Part shown: one piece after another, positions 62,127 to 64,000 of the stretch | How positions within the stretch are numbered: the stretch's first letter is position 1 | How the letters are laid out: each line of letters starts with the position of its first letter | DNA from: Sutterella megalosphaeroides | GTDB taxonomy: Bacteria; Pseudomonadota; Gammaproteobacteria; Burkholderiales; Burkholderiaceae_F | Assembly: GCF_003609995.1 (NCBI RefSeq) | Contig: NZ_AP018786.1 | Span: forward strand, 1,684,001 to 1,748,000 | Length of the DNA stretch: 64,000 bases | Direction of reading: 5' to 3' | The notes under the pieces: generated by a model | Database searches by the model: none | Told to the model about the DNA's origin: nothing | The model's input: only the letters and a program-made list of their open reading frames with translations | Translations under genes and position numbers: made by a program

Positions 62127-62759
62127 ATGCCGCTTCTCTCCGACCGCGTATGCGAAGCCAACCGCACGAAACTCGTGCTCGAACTGACGGTCGCCGCGTT
62201 GTCGGTGACGACCGTCCTGCTCGCAGGCGCCGTTCTCTTTCGCAATCCTCCCGTCCAAACCGTGGTACTCCCGCCCTCGGTCGTGAAAGACGCCGGGTGG
62301 ACCTTCACCGAATCGGGCCCCTCGGCCTCCTATCTGGAGCGGTGGTCCGCGGACCTTCTTTCTCTGGCCGCAAACCTCACTCCCGAAACGGCGGACGCCT
62401 CGATGCAGAGGCTCTTGGCGCACGTCAACCCCGAAGACGTCGTGCGGCTCCGAATCCTTCTCGAAAACCAAATCGAAGGCCTCAAAGCCGACCGCGCCTC
62501 AAGCGTCTTCTATCCCAACGCCGTCGAGGTGAACGAAAAGGCCCTGACGGCGGACGTCTCCGGCATTCAGAAGCTCTTGATCGGCACCCGCGTCACGCAC
62601 TCGGAGTCGGTCGTCTATCGGTTGCGCTACCGCTACGAAGCGGGGCGCCTTTTCCTCCGGGCGATCGAACGGGTCGACGGCGGGAACGGTGACGGCGCGG
62701 CTTCTTCGTCGAACGCTTTGAACGCCGCCGACCGCACCTCCCGGGAGGCCGCACGATGA
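62127..62759 (+). CDS. traE: Type IV conjugative transfer system protein TraE
   Basis: 210-aa bitopic membrane protein (SXT TraE is about the same length). The N-terminal cytoplasmic tail is followed by one helix (LELTVAALSVTTVLLAGAVLF, about 17-37) and a periplasmic VirB8-like domain with VVLPPSVVKDAGWTF, SASYLERWSADLLSLAANLTPETAD (read in pieces) and LIGTRVTHSESVVYRLRYRYEAG. It forms part of the pilus assembly platform. Its stop overlaps the traK start (ATGA), so the two are translationally coupled. No ribosome-binding site is visible before ATG 62127, and the 215-bp gap from traL could hold an unrecognised short frame. Confidence 0.87.
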   Translation: MPLLSDRVCEANRTKLVLELTVAALSVTTVLLAGAVLFRNPPVQTVVLPPSVVKDAGWTFTESGPSASYLERWSADLLSLAANLTPETADASMQRLLAHVNPEDVVRLRILLENQIEGLKADRASSVFYPNAVEVNEKALTADVSGIQKLLIGTRVTHSESVVYRLRYRYEAGRLFLRAIERVDGGNGDGAASSSNALNAADRTSREAAR

Positions 62760-64000
62760 CGGACCGCACCCGCCGCACCCTCTTTTCGGCGTTCGATCAC
62801 GCCCTCCCGCGCGCGAAGCGCTCGGCCCTCTGTTCTTTCTTTCCCTTTGCCGCCTTCCTCACCGCGGGGACCGCGGCGGGAACGGGCGCGGCGCTCCTTT
62901 TCGGCCTTCTCCATCCCGCCGAGTGCGAGGCGCGCACGACGGACGCTCCCGCGCAGCCCGAATACCATTCGATTCTTCCGTTCTTGGACGGCTACGCCTA
63001 TACGGGGGACCCCGACGGGGTGCCCGAAGAAGAGAGCGTCTCGACGAAACCGTCGACGGTCGAGCCCGCAAAGACGGAACCGCGAAAAGCGGATTCTCAC
63101 GCTGCAAACGCCGCCCTCCGCAACGAAGCGCCCGTCGCCCCCGAAGGGCGCGCCGTTCCCGATGCCCTTCACTCGGGGGAAGCCCCGGAAGCACCCGAAC
63201 ACCGGGAAGCCTCCCGCCCGATGGAAGACGGAGAAGACGGAGAAGATGCGAAAGAAGCACCCGCGAAGGCGCTTGCGGAAGAGCTCGCCGATACGCACGC
63301 AAAGCACGCAAACGAGCCCGATACCGCCCCGTCGCAAACGAGCAACGCGTCGAGCAACTCGGCGAGCGATGCGGCGATCGACGAGGCGCCCCAAGCGATC
63401 CGAACGACCGAAGCAACCGAAGCGAACGATGTGAACGAAGCGGCCGGAGCGCTCACCCCCGCCCGAACCGTCGAACCCGCCTTCCGCGCGGCTCCTCGGG
63501 CGCAAAACCCCTTCGTGCGGCAGCGGGAAACGGTGCCCTCGTTGGTCTTTCACATTTCTCCCTACCAGACGAGCCGCCTGGCGGTTGAGGGCGAGCGCAT
63601 CGCATCCGCCATCTGGGATCAGGCCGATTTAACGCTCGAAGCCGAAAGCCGCACGGGCGAAGTCTATTTGCTCCCGAAGCGCCTCGGGAGGATGCAGCTC
63701 TACGTCACGACCGAGTCGGGCGAAACCGCGGGGATCACGATCGTCGCGGACGAACGGGCCGAACCCGAGAACATCGTCTTGGAGCGCCGACGCTCGCGCA
63801 ATGCGACCGAACAGGCCGAACACCGTACGGCTCCGACCCGACAGCTCCCCGCCCTTCCCGCTTCGGATTTCGAAGGGGCGCTCAAAACCTTTGCCGCGAC
63901 GCTCGCGCGCGGGGAAGAACCCCCGGCCGTCGAAAAGCGTCCGTGCGTCGAGACGGAAGCGGTGCTCCACGCCCGAAAGGTCCTCGCAACGCTCGCCCCG
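62756..64000 (+). CDS. traK: Type IV conjugative transfer system protein TraK with long acidic insertion (partial)
   Basis: At least 415 aa; the frame runs off the window. ATG 62756 overlaps traE and has GGGAGG. After an N-terminal hydrophobic segment (FFPFAAFLTAGTAAGTGAAL, about 29-48) comes a region of about 190 residues rich in Glu, Ala, Pro and Asn (for example EAPEAPEHREAS), absent from usual TraK proteins of 240-300 aa. From about 262 the family domain appears: SLVFHISPYQTSRLAVEGER, then VYLLPKRLGRMQLYVTTESG and ITIVADERAEPENIVL. TraK is the periplasmic secretin-like component that makes the outer ring with TraV and TraB. The insertion may be lineage-specific. Confidence 0.83.
   Translation, partial: MTDRTRRTLFSAFDHALPRAKRSALCSFFPFAAFLTAGTAAGTGAALLFGLLHPAECEARTTDAPAQPEYHSILPFLDGYAYTGDPDGVPEEESVSTKPSTVEPAKTEPRKADSHAANAALRNEAPVAPEGRAVPDALHSGEAPEAPEHREASRPMEDGEDGEDAKEAPAKALAEELADTHAKHANEPDTAPSQTSNASSNSASDAAIDEAPQAIRTTEATEANDVNEAAGALTPARTVEPAFRAAPRAQNPFVRQRETVPSLVFHISPYQTSRLAVEGERIASAIWDQADLTLEAESRTGEVYLLPKRLGRMQLYVTTESGETAGITIVADERAEPENIVLERRRSRNATEQAEHRTAPTRQLPALPASDFEGALKTFAATLARGEEPPAVEKRPCVETEAVLHARKVLATLAP

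Overview
The window looks like part of a high-GC betaproteobacterial chromosome, most likely a Sutterellaceae-type Burkholderiales (Sutterella/Parasutterella-like). The evidence is base composition (about 60% G+C by eye), a periplasmic tetraheme flavocytochrome c next to a LysR regulator, a very large type V autotransporter with an extended signal peptide, and strong GC-third-position codon bias. That bias produces many long antisense shadow frames, which are left out. The taxonomic placement is inference. No rRNA or tRNA gene and no insertion sequence was recognised.

Left part (1-24.1 kb), mainly chromosomal: an APC-type amino acid permease and an amidohydrolase (partial), a tandem-domain universal stress protein behind a promoter and short terminated RNA, an AlkZ-related protein, an SMR efflux pump, TetR and LysR regulators, a YgeA-type amino acid racemase, a GDPD-like phosphodiesterase, a DUF2156 protein, the flavocytochrome c, a STAND-like ATPase, a BASS-family transporter, a chloramphenicol-acetyltransferase-like enzyme, two lipoproteins and an L-cysteine desulfidase. 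A PaeR7I/XhoI-type restriction-modification pair follows at 21.8-24.1 kb, with a premature in-frame TGA in the nuclease gene.

24.6-30.5 kb is an ornithine decarboxylation module: speF (ornithine decarboxylase), potE (putrescine/ornithine antiporter) and a nearby pyridoxal kinase that could supply the decarboxylase cofactor. About 600 nt upstream of speF lies an unannotated 33-codon gene whose product carries RRxxHIMxFAxRxxFD(F/Y)H, the core of the E. coli ornithine-sensing arrest peptide SpeFL. Between speFL and speF sits a perfect 280-bp tandem duplication, each copy with a competing-hairpin region and a terminator-like hairpin. This is the most notable system in the window.

30.8-42.3 kb (all minus strand) is half of an integrative-conjugative transfer region: DUF4400 membrane protein, TraD (frame broken near its N-terminus), a TraI/MobH-like protein lacking the expected histidines, a VWA protein with an HExxH motif, and a CobS-like MoxR ATPase. 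The other half, the start of an F/SXT-type T4SS operon (traA-like pilin, traL, traE, traK), runs rightward from 61.2 kb off the end. Between them (43.3-60.8 kb) are an M20 peptidase with an extra lid-domain partner, a GNAT acetyltransferase, an Ala/Pro-rich exported protein, a 1141-aa TPR/SUKH/DUF4261 protein resembling polyimmunity proteins, a 2473-aa autotransporter with a poly-G tract upstream, and HU.
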